From Corallibacter vietnamensis (GTDB lineage Bacteria; Bacteroidota; Bacteroidia; Flavobacteriales; Flavobacteriaceae): a stretch of DNA of 64,000 nt. Position 1 is the first letter of the stretch; every line of letters begins with the position of its first letter. Shown here in pieces: positions 41,433-49,749 of this stretch. The stretch spans positions 496,001 to 560,000 of the forward strand of contig NZ_BAABBI010000001.1 of NCBI RefSeq assembly GCF_039537875.1. Direction: 5' to 3'. The notes under the pieces are model-generated. The model was not told the DNA's origin. It saw only the letters and a list, made by a program, of their open reading frames with translations, and ran no database searches. The position numbers and the translations under genes are program-made.

Positions 41433-42572
41433 TTATCCTATGGCTTGTTTTAAATCATCAAGCAAGTCATCAATATCTTCAATTCCTACACTTAACCTAA
41501 TTAAAGAATCTACAACACCTGTTTTTTCTCGCTCTTCTTTTGGGATACTCGCATGCGTCATACTTGCGGGATGGCCACATAGAGATTCTACACCACCTAA
41601 AGACTCTGCTAGTGTAAATATTTTTAATTTTTCTACAATTTTGATAGCTTCTTCATAATTATTCCCTTTTGTTGTAAAAGAAATCATTCCTCCAAAATCT
41701 TTCATTTGAGATTTTGCTACCTCATGGTTAGGATGACTTTCAAATCCTGGCCAATAAACATGCTCTACCTTTGGGTGAGAAGCTAAATATGTTGCAACAG
41801 CTTTACCGTTTTCACTATGACGCTGCATGCGAATATGTAATGTTTTTATGCCTCGTAATACTAAAAAACTATCTTGAGGACCACAAACAGCTCCACTTGC
41901 ATTTTGAATAAAATATAATTTATCAGCAAGTTCTTTATCTTTTACAACTAAAGCGCCCATTACAACATCACTGTGTCCTCCTAAATATTTAGTTGCCGAA
42001 TGCATAACAATATCAGCTCCTAAATCTATTGGTTGCTGTAAATATGGTGTTGCAAATGTATTATCAACAGCTAATAATAAATCATGCTTTTTTGCAATAG
42101 TTGAAACCGCTTTAATGTCAATAATATTCATCATTGGGTTTGTTGGTGTTTCTACCCAAATAAGCTTTGTTTTATCAGTAACATATGATTCTATATTATC
42201 TGCATTTTGCATACCTACAAAATGAAACTTGATACCAAATTTCTTAAAAATTGATGTAAACAGTCTGTAAGAACCACCATACAAATCATTTGTTGAAATT
42301 ACTTCATCACCAGGTTCTAATAGTTTTAACACGGCATCAATGGCTGCTAGCCCAGAACCAAAAGCCAATCCGTAGTTTCCATTTTCTATACTAGCAAAAG
42401 CATTTTCCAAGGCTTGACGTGTTGGGTTGTGCGTTCTTGAGTACTCAAAACCTTTATGTCCACCTGGTGTACTTTGTGCATATGTTGATGTTTGATAAAT
42501 TGGTGGCATAACAGATCCATAAGCTGGATCATGAGTTTGACCTCCATGTATTGTTTTTGTGTTAAATTTCAT
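41433..42572 (-). CDS. metB: Cystathionine gamma-synthase / PLP-dependent trans-sulfuration enzyme
   Basis: The protein has 379 residues, of the Cys/Met metabolism PLP family. FNTKTIHGGQTHDPAYGSVMPPIYQTST begins the protein, EYSRTHNPTR and the PLP-phosphate region GSGLAAIDA follow, and the PLP lysine is in HSATKYLGGHSDV at about residue 198. The C-terminal SLGGVESLCGHPASMTH and RLSVGIED motifs fit gamma-synthase or gamma-lyase; the two cannot be told apart with certainty from sequence. A clear promoter at 42665-42695 gives a leader of about 86 bases. Confidence 0.9.
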   Translation of the reverse strand: MKFNTKTIHGGQTHDPAYGSVMPPIYQTSTYAQSTPGGHKGFEYSRTHNPTRQALENAFASIENGNYGLAFGSGLAAIDAVLKLLEPGDEVISTNDLYGGSYRLFTSIFKKFGIKFHFVGMQNADNIESYVTDKTKLIWVETPTNPMMNIIDIKAVSTIAKKHDLLLAVDNTFATPYLQQPIDLGADIVMHSATKYLGGHSDVVMGALVVKDKELADKLYFIQNASGAVCGPQDSFLVLRGIKTLHIRMQRHSENGKAVATYLASHPKVEHVYWPGFESHPNHEVAKSQMKDFGGMISFTTKGNNYEEAIKIVEKLKIFTLAESLGGVESLCGHPASMTHASIPKEEREKTGVVDSLIRLSVGIEDIDDLLDDLKQAIG

Positions 42573-42591
42573 CTATTAAATTATTTTTTTG

Positions 42592-42639
42592 AGGTTTTTT
42601 ATTTATTAAACTATTGAATTACAGGAATTAAAAAAACCT
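42592..42639 (-). promoter_or_regulatory. Long-range stem in the metB leader
   Basis: Perfect 9-bp complement AGGTTTTTT (42592-42600) / AAAAAACCT (42631-42639) separated by 30 bases, inside the transcribed leader. It does not match a riboswitch class I know. Confidence 0.3.
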
Positions 42640-42664
42640 AAAACATTCTATAACATATTTAGCA

Positions 42665-42695
42665 CAAATCTATGGTTTAATTCGCTGTATTCAAA
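42665..42695 (-). promoter_or_regulatory. Full Bacteroidota promoter of metB (TTTG-N19-TAGATTTG)
   Basis: On the minus strand TTTG at 42692-42695 and TAGATTTG at 42665-42672 are 19 bases apart. The distance to the metB ATG is 92 bases. Confidence 0.75.
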
Positions 42696-42735
42696 AGCAA
42701 TATGTATCTTTAACATCGTATTAAGTCTTCTAGTT

Positions 42736-43452
42736 ATGCGTTATAAATTTATCTTGTTTTTAGTTGTTTTATTTAGTGTCGTTTTCTCTTGTCAAGAAGA
42801 AACTCCATTAGCATTTAAAGCCGTTAACGTAACTGCTAACAATACTGATATTGTTGAAATAAATATTATTGAAGCCACTGGAAATGAAACAGTTTCTAAC
42901 AACATAAATTCACAAATTACTAAAACCGTTGTTTCTGCTTTACATATTGGAGATCCAGACTCAAAAACAGAAACATCAATTGAAGAAAGCATTTCTAATT
43001 TTAATAATGCGTTTGAGGCTTTTAAAGCTGAATTTCCTGAAACACCACAAGTTTGGGAAGCTCAAATAGATGGTGAAGTTATGTATCAATCTCCCTACGT
43101 AGTATCTATAGCAATGACTTCCTATACAAATACAGGTGGCGCTCACGGTATGGTTGTAGTGTCGTTTCTTAACTTTGATGTCAAAACAGGTAATTTAATT
43201 GAAAATGATGCCTTAATAAATGATTTAAGTGCATTTAAAGAACTTGCTAAAACCTATTTTAACCAAGAGATTGAAGGAAAACGCGATTTATACTTTGAAC
43301 CTGAAAATTTCACACTTCCAGCAAATATTGGTTTTAATGATGATGGTTTAATATTACTATATAACAGCTATGAAATTGCTCCCTATTCAACAGGACTTAC
43401 CGAATTTACAATTCCGTATGAAACAATTGAAGGTTATTTAAACTTTAAATAG
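42736..43452 (+). CDS. DUF4163/DUF3298 (RsiV-like) lipoprotein
   Basis: The protein has 238 residues. The signal peptide ends in a lipobox (VVFSC, Cys19). The body combines a DUF4163-like N part (VEINIIEATGNETVSNNINSQI) and a DUF3298-like C part (SIAMTSYTNTGGAHGMVVVSFLNFD, LILLYNSYEIAPYSTGLTEFTIPYETI), as in the PdaC/RsiV family. GGAHG is the typical turn. The function is unknown; relatives bind sugars or lysozyme. Its 3' end overlaps the convergent DinB gene by 8 bases. Confidence 0.85.
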   Translation: MRYKFILFLVVLFSVVFSCQEETPLAFKAVNVTANNTDIVEINIIEATGNETVSNNINSQITKTVVSALHIGDPDSKTETSIEESISNFNNAFEAFKAEFPETPQVWEAQIDGEVMYQSPYVVSIAMTSYTNTGGAHGMVVVSFLNFDVKTGNLIENDALINDLSAFKELAKTYFNQEIEGKRDLYFEPENFTLPANIGFNDDGLILLYNSYEIAPYSTGLTEFTIPYETIEGYLNFK

Positions 43453-43903
43453 TACGAAGTAACGCTAGCACATACCCAAAATGCAATCCTTCATGAAATA
43501 ACGCAAACTGCAAAGCTTCCTCTACGTTATTTAATGTATTTCCTGTAGTAGAAACCGTGTAGGGTTTAAAATTTTTAAAAGCTCCTTTTTTATAATCTAT
43601 TTCTGTTTGTTGCAATGTAGAAAACAGTAATGAAGCGATCTCATTAACGTCTTTTTGAGTTACATCTTTTTCTGGTTTTGTCCCTTTCATATAAGCACTC
43701 ACCAATGATTCACTTATAGTAGGTTTTAAACCTGACAACTTATAAATAAGCACTTGTTCAGTAACAATAATATGGCCAATATTCCAGATAATATTGTTAT
43801 TAAATCCTTTAGGAATTTTGTTTAAATCCTCTAAAGACTGTTCTTCAATAATTTTTTTAAAAAAAGCTCTTGTTTTTGAAAAGACATCAAATGTGAAATC
43901 CAT
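43445..43903 (-). CDS. DinB family protein
   Basis: The protein has 152 residues from the ATG at 43903; an upstream in-frame TTG is less likely. It is a four-helix bundle of the DinB/YfiT type. The metal-binding histidines are in NNIIWNIGHIIVTEQVLIYKLSG (His near 45) and FALFHEGLHFGYVLALLR (two His near 136-140). Members include thiol-dependent transferases and hydrolases; the reaction here is unknown. It converges with and overlaps the lipoprotein gene on the plus strand. Confidence 0.85.
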   Translation of the reverse strand: MDFTFDVFSKTRAFFKKIIEEQSLEDLNKIPKGFNNNIIWNIGHIIVTEQVLIYKLSGLKPTISESLVSAYMKGTKPEKDVTQKDVNEIASLLFSTLQQTEIDYKKGAFKNFKPYTVSTTGNTLNNVEEALQFALFHEGLHFGYVLALLRTI

Positions 43904-43994
43904 AAATTTAATTTTCAATAAAGATACTTTAAACCATATAAATACTGTTATTTTGCAGTGAAATTTATTTCTGAAACGAAACTATTATTAAGCC

Positions 43995-44348
43995 ATGAAT
44001 AAGATTTATTATTTAAAAACCTGTAATACTTGCACAAGAATTATAAAGGAGCTTAATCTTCCTTCTGATGTTGTACTTCAAGATATTAAATCTGAACCTA
44101 TTACTGTAAAGCAACTTGATGACATGGCAAAACTTGCTGGAAGCTATGAAGCCCTTTTTAGCAAACGTGCCAAGTTATATAAAGAAATGGATTTAAAAAA
44201 TCAGGAGCTTACTGAAAAAGATTACAAGCACTACATTTTAGAACACTATACATTTTTAAGTCGTCCTGTACTTATTTATAACAATTCGATTTTTATAGGA
44301 AATTCAAAAAAAGTAACAGCCTTGGCTAAAGAAGCTATTCATGGATAG
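43995..44348 (+). CDS. ArsC/Spx-like thioredoxin-fold protein
   Basis: The protein has 117 residues of the ArsC family: a CxxC motif in YYLKTCNTCTRIIKEL (Cys10, Cys13) and FLSRPVLIYNNSIFIGNSKK near residue 87, where ArsC and Spx have the RPI/RPL loop. It may be a glutaredoxin-like reductase or an Spx-like regulator; its length is that of the ArsC/YffB group. It overlaps the start of the EamA transporter gene by 8 bases, so the two are cotranslated. Confidence 0.85.
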   Translation: MNKIYYLKTCNTCTRIIKELNLPSDVVLQDIKSEPITVKQLDDMAKLAGSYEALFSKRAKLYKEMDLKNQELTEKDYKHYILEHYTFLSRPVLIYNNSIFIGNSKKVTALAKEAIHG

Positions 44349-45237
44349 AAAACGTATTTTTGCTTTAATAGCAGCTTTTTTAGTTCAAGTACTCTATGGG
44401 CTAAATTTCACATTTGCAAATGATGTGATTGATGGTGGTTTTATAAAACCTTTTGGTTTTATTTTAATTCGTGTCGCTGGAGCTGTTGCGCTATTTTGGA
44501 TTTTAAGCTTGTTTACAAAAAATGAGCGTATTGATAAGGAGGATTATCTAAAACTATTCTTGGCCTCAATATTTGGCATTGCTTTAAATATGCTTACGTT
44601 TTTTAAAGGTTTAGAATATACAACACCTATTCATGCTTCTGTAATAATGACTGTGACTCCTATTGTTGTGTTAGTTTTATCGTCTGTTTTTTTAAAAGAA
44701 CGCATTACAATCTTAAAAATTTTAGGCATCATTCTTGGCTTTTTTGGGGCCATTGTACTATCGTTATACGGCAAGTCGTCTCAAGTTGGAGACAATATTT
44801 TACTAGGCAATTTATTAGTTTTTATAAATGCAACATCGTATAGTATATATATTATTTTAGTAAAAAAACTAACCGAAAAATATCATCCGTTTACTTTTAT
44901 TAGGTGGTTATTTTTGTTTGGATTAATCTTGGTTATACCTTTTGGTTATGGCGAGTTTACTGAAATAAATTGGGAATCTTTTGATGCTTACATTATCTTT
45001 TCAATAGCTTTTGTAATTATTGGAGCAACATTTTTAACTTATTTATTAAACCCGTTATCATTAGTACATCTCAAAGCTTCAACCGTAAGCACCTTTTTAT
45101 ACTTACAGCCCGTTGTTGCAGTGATTTTTGCATTATTAATGGGAAGCGATAGCTTTGATTTAGTAAAAGCCATTGCTTCAGTTTTAATATTTTCAGGAGT
45201 ATACTTGGTTACTAAAAAACCAAAATTACAAGCTTAA
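44341..45237 (+). CDS. EamA/DMT-superfamily permease
   Basis: The protein has 298 residues with ten hydrophobic helices in two EamA repeats (about 5-140 and 150-290). ILIRVAGAVALFWIL and TTPIHASVIMTVTPIVVLVLSSVFLKERIT in the first repeat, and LKASTVSTFLYLQPVVAVIFALLMG in the second, are typical drug/metabolite transporter patterns. The substrate is unknown. Its last 12 bases overlap the convergent thioesterase gene. Confidence 0.92.
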   Translation: MDRKRIFALIAAFLVQVLYGLNFTFANDVIDGGFIKPFGFILIRVAGAVALFWILSLFTKNERIDKEDYLKLFLASIFGIALNMLTFFKGLEYTTPIHASVIMTVTPIVVLVLSSVFLKERITILKILGIILGFFGAIVLSLYGKSSQVGDNILLGNLLVFINATSYSIYIILVKKLTEKYHPFTFIRWLFLFGLILVIPFGYGEFTEINWESFDAYIIFSIAFVIIGATFLTYLLNPLSLVHLKASTVSTFLYLQPVVAVIFALLMGSDSFDLVKAIASVLIFSGVYLVTKKPKLQA

Positions 45238-45705
45238 GTCTTGAGGCACTTTATTATGCCTTCTTGTATCTTCTTTTGTAAGTACTTTAAAGTGTTTAGC
45301 TCTAGGAAAAGTCTCACTTGCTTTGTGCAATTCTTCTGGTAAAGCCGTTAGTTTACGCGTTTTTAAGTCTATCCAAGCCCCTAACATTTCGCAATGTGCC
45401 AAGTGTTGACCTTTATGGTTGTAAAAATTATGATCAAACTGAAAAAAAGTGCCATCTTCACTCAAACCTGAAACTTCTAAAGTTACGGTAATTGGCTGTC
45501 CTAAAAATGCTTCTTTAAAATAAAACATGTGCTCATAAAAAACCACTGGACCAATATTAAATACTGCCAACTCTTTCATAGTAAACCCTTTTTCTATTAA
45601 AAAAGCCATACGCGCATGACTCATAAAGTTGGTATAAGCACTATTTGCTAAATGCCTGTTAGCATCTACATCACTCCAACGTATTTCAAATTGTTTTTTA
45701 AACAT
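45226..45705 (-). CDS. Acyl-CoA thioesterase (hotdog fold, 4HBT type)
   Basis: The protein has 159 residues from the ATG at 45705; a TTG 12 bases upstream is the alternative but overlaps the probable -7 region. FEIRWSDVDANRHLANSAYTNFMSHARMAFL carries the 4HBT aspartate and the long hotdog helix. HFYFKEAFLGQPITVTLEVSGL and CEMLGAWIDLKTRKLTALPEEL follow. It probably hydrolyses acyl-CoA or acyl-ACP; specificity is unknown. Confidence 0.88.
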   Translation of the reverse strand: MFKKQFEIRWSDVDANRHLANSAYTNFMSHARMAFLIEKGFTMKELAVFNIGPVVFYEHMFYFKEAFLGQPITVTLEVSGLSEDGTFFQFDHNFYNHKGQHLAHCEMLGAWIDLKTRKLTALPEELHKASETFPRAKHFKVLTKEDTRRHNKVPQDLSL

Positions 45706-45795
45706 CTTTTTTTTCAAATTTAAGTATCAAAAATACAAATATTTGCTGTGCGCGCATAATATAAATTAACTGTTTTCTAAACCTTTGGTTTTAGT

Positions 45796-45803
45796 TACCT
45801 TTG
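45796..45803 (+). promoter_or_regulatory. Bacteroidota -7 element of yicC-gmk-nadD
   Basis: TACCTTTG matches TAnnTTTG and lies 22 bases upstream of the yicC ATG. Confidence 0.65.
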
Positions 45804-45825
45804 CATAACTTATACAATTTAATTT

Positions 45826-46683
45826 ATGATACACTCAATGACAGGTTATGGTAAATCTGTGTTACAATTACCAACAAAAAAAATATCTATCGAGATAAAA
45901 TCGCTTAACAGCAAAAATCTTGATGTAAATGCCAGAATGCCTTCTGTTTATAGAGAGAAAGAATTAAGCTTAAGAAAACTTATTGCCAACAAGTTAGAAC
46001 GCGGAAAAATAGATTTTTCTATTTATGTTGAAATTACAGGAGAAGAAACCACAACACAAGTAAACAAAACCGTTGTAAAGCAATACATGAATCAATTACG
46101 AGATGTTGTTGCTGGTGATGAAACCGAACTCTTAAAAATGGCTGTGCGTTTTCCTGATGCATTAAGTACAGAGCGTGATGATATTGATGATGATGAATGG
46201 AACGCAATTTTAAACGAAGTAAATACTGCCCTAAACCATATTTCAACTTATAGACTGGATGAAGGCAAAGTACTAGAGGCTGATTTCAAAGAACGTATTC
46301 AACGTATTGATAATTTGTTAGAACAAGTTATCGCTATAGACCCTGAACGTATAGATGGTGTTCGTGAACGTTTACGCAAAGGCGTTGAAGAACTAAAAGA
46401 AAAAGTTGATGAAAATCGTTTTGAGCAAGAATTAATATTCTACATAGAAAAGTTTGATATCACCGAAGAAAAAGTACGCTTAAAAAACCATTTAGAATAC
46501 TTTATAACCTCATTAGACTCTAAAGATTCTAACGGAAAAAAACTAGGTTTTATAAGTCAAGAAATTGGTCGTGAAATTAATACCATTGGCTCAAAAAGTA
46601 ATTATGCGCCAATGCAAAAACTAGTTGTGCAAATGAAAGATGAATTAGAGAAAATTAAAGAACAACTTTTAAACGTATTATAA
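45826..46683 (+). CDS. yicC: YicC family endoribonuclease
   Basis: The protein has 285 residues with the family start MIHSMTGYGK and EIKSLNSKNLDVNARMP; the C-terminal DUF1732 part contains LEYFITSLDSKDSNGKKLGFISQEIGREINTIGSK, the family hallmark, and ends with MKDELEKIKEQLLNVL. YicC proteins are RNA-cleaving enzymes. It is the first gene of yicC-gmk-nadD, spaced by 2 bases each, an order conserved in Bacteroidota. Confidence 0.95.
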   Translation: MIHSMTGYGKSVLQLPTKKISIEIKSLNSKNLDVNARMPSVYREKELSLRKLIANKLERGKIDFSIYVEITGEETTTQVNKTVVKQYMNQLRDVVAGDETELLKMAVRFPDALSTERDDIDDDEWNAILNEVNTALNHISTYRLDEGKVLEADFKERIQRIDNLLEQVIAIDPERIDGVRERLRKGVEELKEKVDENRFEQELIFYIEKFDITEEKVRLKNHLEYFITSLDSKDSNGKKLGFISQEIGREINTIGSKSNYAPMQKLVVQMKDELEKIKEQLLNVL

Positions 46684-46685
46684 GC

Positions 46686-47267
46686 ATGACTAAAGGAAAA
46701 CTTATTGTTTTTTCGGCACCTTCAGGATCAGGAAAAACAACTATTGTAAGGCACTTATTAGGTATTGACAACTTAAATTTAGAGTTTTCAATTTCTGCAA
46801 CATCTAGAGAAAAACGTGGCGAAGAAGTTCATGGTAAAGATTACTATTTCTTATCAGCAAAAGAATTTAAAAACAAAATAAAAAATGATGCGTTTTTAGA
46901 GTGGGAAGAAGTTTATCGCGATAATTTTTATGGCACTTTAAAAACCGAAGTTGAACGCATTTGGGCAACAGGAAAGCATGTTATTTTTGATATTGATGTT
47001 TCTGGTGGCCTTCGCATAAAACGAAAATTCCCAGAAGAAACACTGGCTATTTTTGTAAAACCTCCAAGTATTGACGAGCTTAAAATCAGATTAAAAAAGC
47101 GTCAAACTGAAAGTGCTGACAAAATAAATATGCGTATTGCTAAAGCCAGTGCTGAACTTGCAACAGCACCGCTATTTGATGTTATTATTGAAAATGACAA
47201 TCTAGATAAAGCACTTGCTGAAGCAGAAACACTTGTTGGTAATTTTATAAACACCGATTGCCAATAA
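46686..47267 (+). CDS. gmk: Guanylate kinase
   Basis: The enzyme phosphorylates GMP to GDP with ATP. The protein has 193 residues. The P-loop FSAPSGSGKTT is at about residues 8-18, the GMP-binding ISATSREKRGEEVHGKDYYF at 37-56, and VIFDIDVSGGLRIKRKFPE and IFVKPPSIDELKIRLKKR follow in normal order. It lies 2 bases after yicC. Confidence 0.98.
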   Translation: MTKGKLIVFSAPSGSGKTTIVRHLLGIDNLNLEFSISATSREKRGEEVHGKDYYFLSAKEFKNKIKNDAFLEWEEVYRDNFYGTLKTEVERIWATGKHVIFDIDVSGGLRIKRKFPEETLAIFVKPPSIDELKIRLKKRQTESADKINMRIAKASAELATAPLFDVIIENDNLDKALAEAETLVGNFINTDCQ

Positions 47268-47269
47268 AA

Positions 47270-47848
47270 ATGAAAGTAGGTTTATATTTCGGAACTTTTA
47301 ATCCTATACATATAGGACATTTGGCTATTGCAAACCACATGGCTGAAAATAGTGATTTAGACCAAGTATGGTTTGTAGTTACGCCTCATAGCCCTTTTAA
47401 AAAGAAGCGTTCTTTGTTAGATAATCACCATAGATATGAAATGGTTTACCTAGCAACCGAAACCTACGATAAATTACAGCCTAGCAACATTGAGTTTAAC
47501 CTACCTCAGCCTAATTATACGGCAAATACTTTAATTCATCTAGAAGAAAAATATCCCAATCACACGTTTTCTTTGATAATGGGTGAAGACAACCTAAAAG
47601 GGTTTCATAAGTGGAAAAACTATGAGGTTATTTTAGAAAGATATCACTTATACGTTTACCCAAGAATTTCTGAAGGCAACATAGAAACACAGTTCAACAA
47701 TCATAATCATGTGCATTATATAAAAGCACCTATTATGGAAATTTCTTCTACCTTTATAAGAAATGCTATTAAAGAAAATAAAAACATCAGACCGCTTTTA
47801 TCTGAACCTGTTTGGAAGTATATTGACGAAATGAATTTTTATAAATAA
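47270..47848 (+). CDS. nadD: Nicotinate-nucleotide adenylyltransferase
   Basis: NadD adenylates nicotinate mononucleotide to deamido-NAD. From the ATG at 47270 the protein has 192 residues; a TTG 12 bases upstream would overlap gmk and is less likely. The nucleotidyltransferase motif GLYFGTFNPIHIGHLAIA opens the protein, SLIMGEDNLKGFHKWKNYEVI is in the middle, and the second ATP motif MEISSTFIRNAI is near residue 160. It is the third gene of the yicC-gmk-nadD unit. Confidence 0.96.
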   Translation: MKVGLYFGTFNPIHIGHLAIANHMAENSDLDQVWFVVTPHSPFKKKRSLLDNHHRYEMVYLATETYDKLQPSNIEFNLPQPNYTANTLIHLEEKYPNHTFSLIMGEDNLKGFHKWKNYEVILERYHLYVYPRISEGNIETQFNNHNHVHYIKAPIMEISSTFIRNAIKENKNIRPLLSEPVWKYIDEMNFYK

Positions 47849-47853
47849 GCCCC

Positions 47854-48111
47854 TTGAATGTATTAAGAAAAATATCATACACCTTTGGAGGTAAGTTTTT
47901 AATACTCAACCTGTTTTTTTTAATTATTAGTTTTTTCTGTATTGCTTCTTTCATAAAGCATAAAATAATCAGGTTTATTGCTGCTGTAGTATTTAGCCTT
48001 ATTACAGTTCTACAAATATGTTCGCTTTATATATTAAGATCTTTTATTGATTACAGCTTTATCATACACTTCAACACCAGAGATGTAATTGCTATGATGG
48101 GTCTTTTTTAA
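47854..48111 (+). CDS. Small two-helix membrane protein, possibly a remnant
   Basis: The frame encodes 85 residues from TTG 47854; no ATG is available in frame upstream of the hydrophobic region. Two membrane helices (about 15-34 and 38-63) are followed by IDYSFIIHFNTRDVIAMMGLF. To me this resembles the N-terminal membrane part of Bacteroidota sulfatase/phosphoethanolamine-transferase-like proteins, but the catalytic domain is absent. Its stop abuts the ATG of the CPBP gene. It may be a real small protein or the 5' end of a broken gene; I cannot decide. Confidence 0.45.
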   Translation: MNVLRKISYTFGGKFLILNLFFLIISFFCIASFIKHKIIRFIAAVVFSLITVLQICSLYILRSFIDYSFIIHFNTRDVIAMMGLF

Positions 48112-49050
48112 ATGAAGAAAAAAAGAATGAAAATAATCAAGAATAACTGTAAGAACAATTGGTTAATAACTGCTGGTTTATGCTCTTTAGCTTTAGGAAT
48201 ATTAACTTCTATTTACTTGTTCTTTTACTCTTCAAATTATGACAGTGATAGCTCTTTAAGTAAATATACTAACATTCCTTTTTTGGGGTTTTTATTGCTC
48301 GCCGTTATAGGTGCTCCTATTATTGAAGAAATTAGTTTTAGAGGAGGTTTTTCTAAATCCAGAGTTTTTAAATTACTTTCTATTGTTGGTTTAATCGGGT
48401 TTTCTTTAATAATTGCAAACAATACAATTACTAAAATTATTACATTCATATTTTTATGTATACTTATCATTAGTTTTTACAAGAAAAATAAAGCGTTAGA
48501 AATAACTGTATTTCTTTTAAACGCAATAATTTTTTCTCTTTTTCACTTAAACACCGAAGACCTTTTAACCATAACAAGTCTTGCGGGTTTTACCTTTAGG
48601 TTTGCTTTTGCGATGTTTTCTATTTGGGTTTGTTTAAACTTCAATTTGTTTAGATCTATCTTATTTCATACGGTTTGGAATTTAACAATTACAGCTATTA
48701 TTTCCATAGCGATATTCTTCCCTGATAAAACCATTAATCATTATGAAGACGACGACATTAAAGTAACATGGCATCGACAATCTAAATCTCTAAAATCTAC
48801 GGTTGATTTTTTCACTCCGAACCATACCATTAAAGCTAAAAATTGTAATGCTATTTTTCTATTAAAATCTACAGAATGGAGCTCTAAAAGTAATAACCGT
48901 TTAACTACAGACTTTATCCCAACAGAACCTTTTATGGAATATAATTTCAGCATAAACCTAAAGGATACTATTACTAAAAATCAAGATTTATACAAACCTA
49001 TAAAACGTTTTTTAACAGATAGTGAGTTAATAAAACCCATAAATAAATAA
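48112..49050 (+). CDS. CPBP-family intramembrane metalloprotease-like protein
   Basis: The protein has 312 residues and six or seven membrane helices. The three CPBP (Abi) motifs are present: APIIEEISFRGGF (Glu72, Glu73, Arg77), IFSLFHLNTEDL with a His near 144, and ILFHTVWNL with a His and Asn near 185. The family includes CAAX-type prenyl proteases and bacteriocin self-immunity proteins. After the last helix a soluble tail of about 100 residues (INHYEDDDIKVTWHRQS to the end) is unusual for the family. It directly follows the 85-residue frame. Confidence 0.83.
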   Translation: MKKKRMKIIKNNCKNNWLITAGLCSLALGILTSIYLFFYSSNYDSDSSLSKYTNIPFLGFLLLAVIGAPIIEEISFRGGFSKSRVFKLLSIVGLIGFSLIIANNTITKIITFIFLCILIISFYKKNKALEITVFLLNAIIFSLFHLNTEDLLTITSLAGFTFRFAFAMFSIWVCLNFNLFRSILFHTVWNLTITAIISIAIFFPDKTINHYEDDDIKVTWHRQSKSLKSTVDFFTPNHTIKAKNCNAIFLLKSTEWSSKSNNRLTTDFIPTEPFMEYNFSINLKDTITKNQDLYKPIKRFLTDSELIKPINK

Positions 49051-49081
49051 AAAAAGCCAACTTAAATAGTTGGCTTTTTTA
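49050..49081. terminator. Bidirectional terminator between the CPBP gene and the LysM gene
   Basis: Stem AAAAAAGCCAACT / AGTTGGCTTTTTT around loop TAAAT at 49063-49067. Confidence 0.9.
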
Positions 49082-49098
49082 TAGTAAATATACTTTGC

Positions 49099-49596
49099 TT
49101 AATCTAAAGCAGGAATACGTAATACTTGTCCTGGGTAAATTAAATCTGGGTCCTTAAGCATTGGTTTATTTGCTTCAAAAATCACAGGATATTTCATCGC
49201 GTTACCATAGAATTTCTTTGCAATTTTTCCTAATGTATCGCCACTTACTACAGTGTGGAATTGCGCTTCTGGCTCTGGGTTTTCAACCGTCATTTGATCA
49301 TCAACAGTAGCAATTCCATTGGTGTTTCCTACAACCAAAACAACTTTTTCTTTGGTAGTTTGGTCATAGGCCGCACCAGAAATAGTTGCTGTATCATCAT
49401 CTATATGTACTTTTAGGTTTTCAACCTCAAGTCCTAAATCACTAATTGTTTCTTCTAGGTTTCTTGCTGCGGCTGCTTCTGCTTTTAATTCGGCTGCAGC
49501 TGCTTCAGCTGCTTTTTCTGCGGCTTCTTCTGCATCTGTTTTTCCAATACCAAATACTTTTGCTCCCGCATTTTTAATAAATGAAAATAGTCCCAT
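49099..49596 (-). CDS. BON-LysM protein, YgaU/Kbp-like
   Basis: The protein has 165 residues. After MGLFSFIKNAGAKVFGIGKTDAEEAAEK and an Ala/Glu-rich helix come a BON domain (about 47-105: LEVENLKVHIDDDTATISGAAY, IATVDDQMTVENP) and a LysM domain (about 113-163: FHTVVSGDTLGKIAKKFYGNAMKYPVIFEAN, then PDLIYPGQVLRIP). E. coli Kbp with the same layout binds potassium in the cytoplasm. No signal peptide is evident, which supports that comparison. It stands alone on the minus strand. Confidence 0.92.
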   Translation of the reverse strand: MGLFSFIKNAGAKVFGIGKTDAEEAAEKAAEAAAAELKAEAAAARNLEETISDLGLEVENLKVHIDDDTATISGAAYDQTTKEKVVLVVGNTNGIATVDDQMTVENPEPEAQFHTVVSGDTLGKIAKKFYGNAMKYPVIFEANKPMLKDPDLIYPGQVLRIPALD

Positions 49597-49688
49597 AATG
49601 TTTGTTTTTAAGTGTTAATGTTTATTGTTAATATGTTTAAAAATCTATGTTTTAATCTTGCTTTTAAAGGTTATTAATATAGTAAAAA

Positions 49689-49732
49689 AAGAACGCACTT
49701 CACATGTTTTATTATGTAAAAAGTACGTTCTT
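49689..49732 (-). terminator. Terminator after the duplicated-domain lipoprotein gene
   Basis: 12-base arms AAGAACGCACTT / AAGTACGTTCTT with one mismatch, followed on the minus strand by a T run. Confidence 0.7.
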
Positions 49733-49749
49733 AACTAACCAACCAAAAA

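Noticed and set aside
42573..42735. SAM riboswitch before metB
   Set aside because: The leader has only one simple stem with a long loop and none of the conserved SAM riboswitch cores that I could see.
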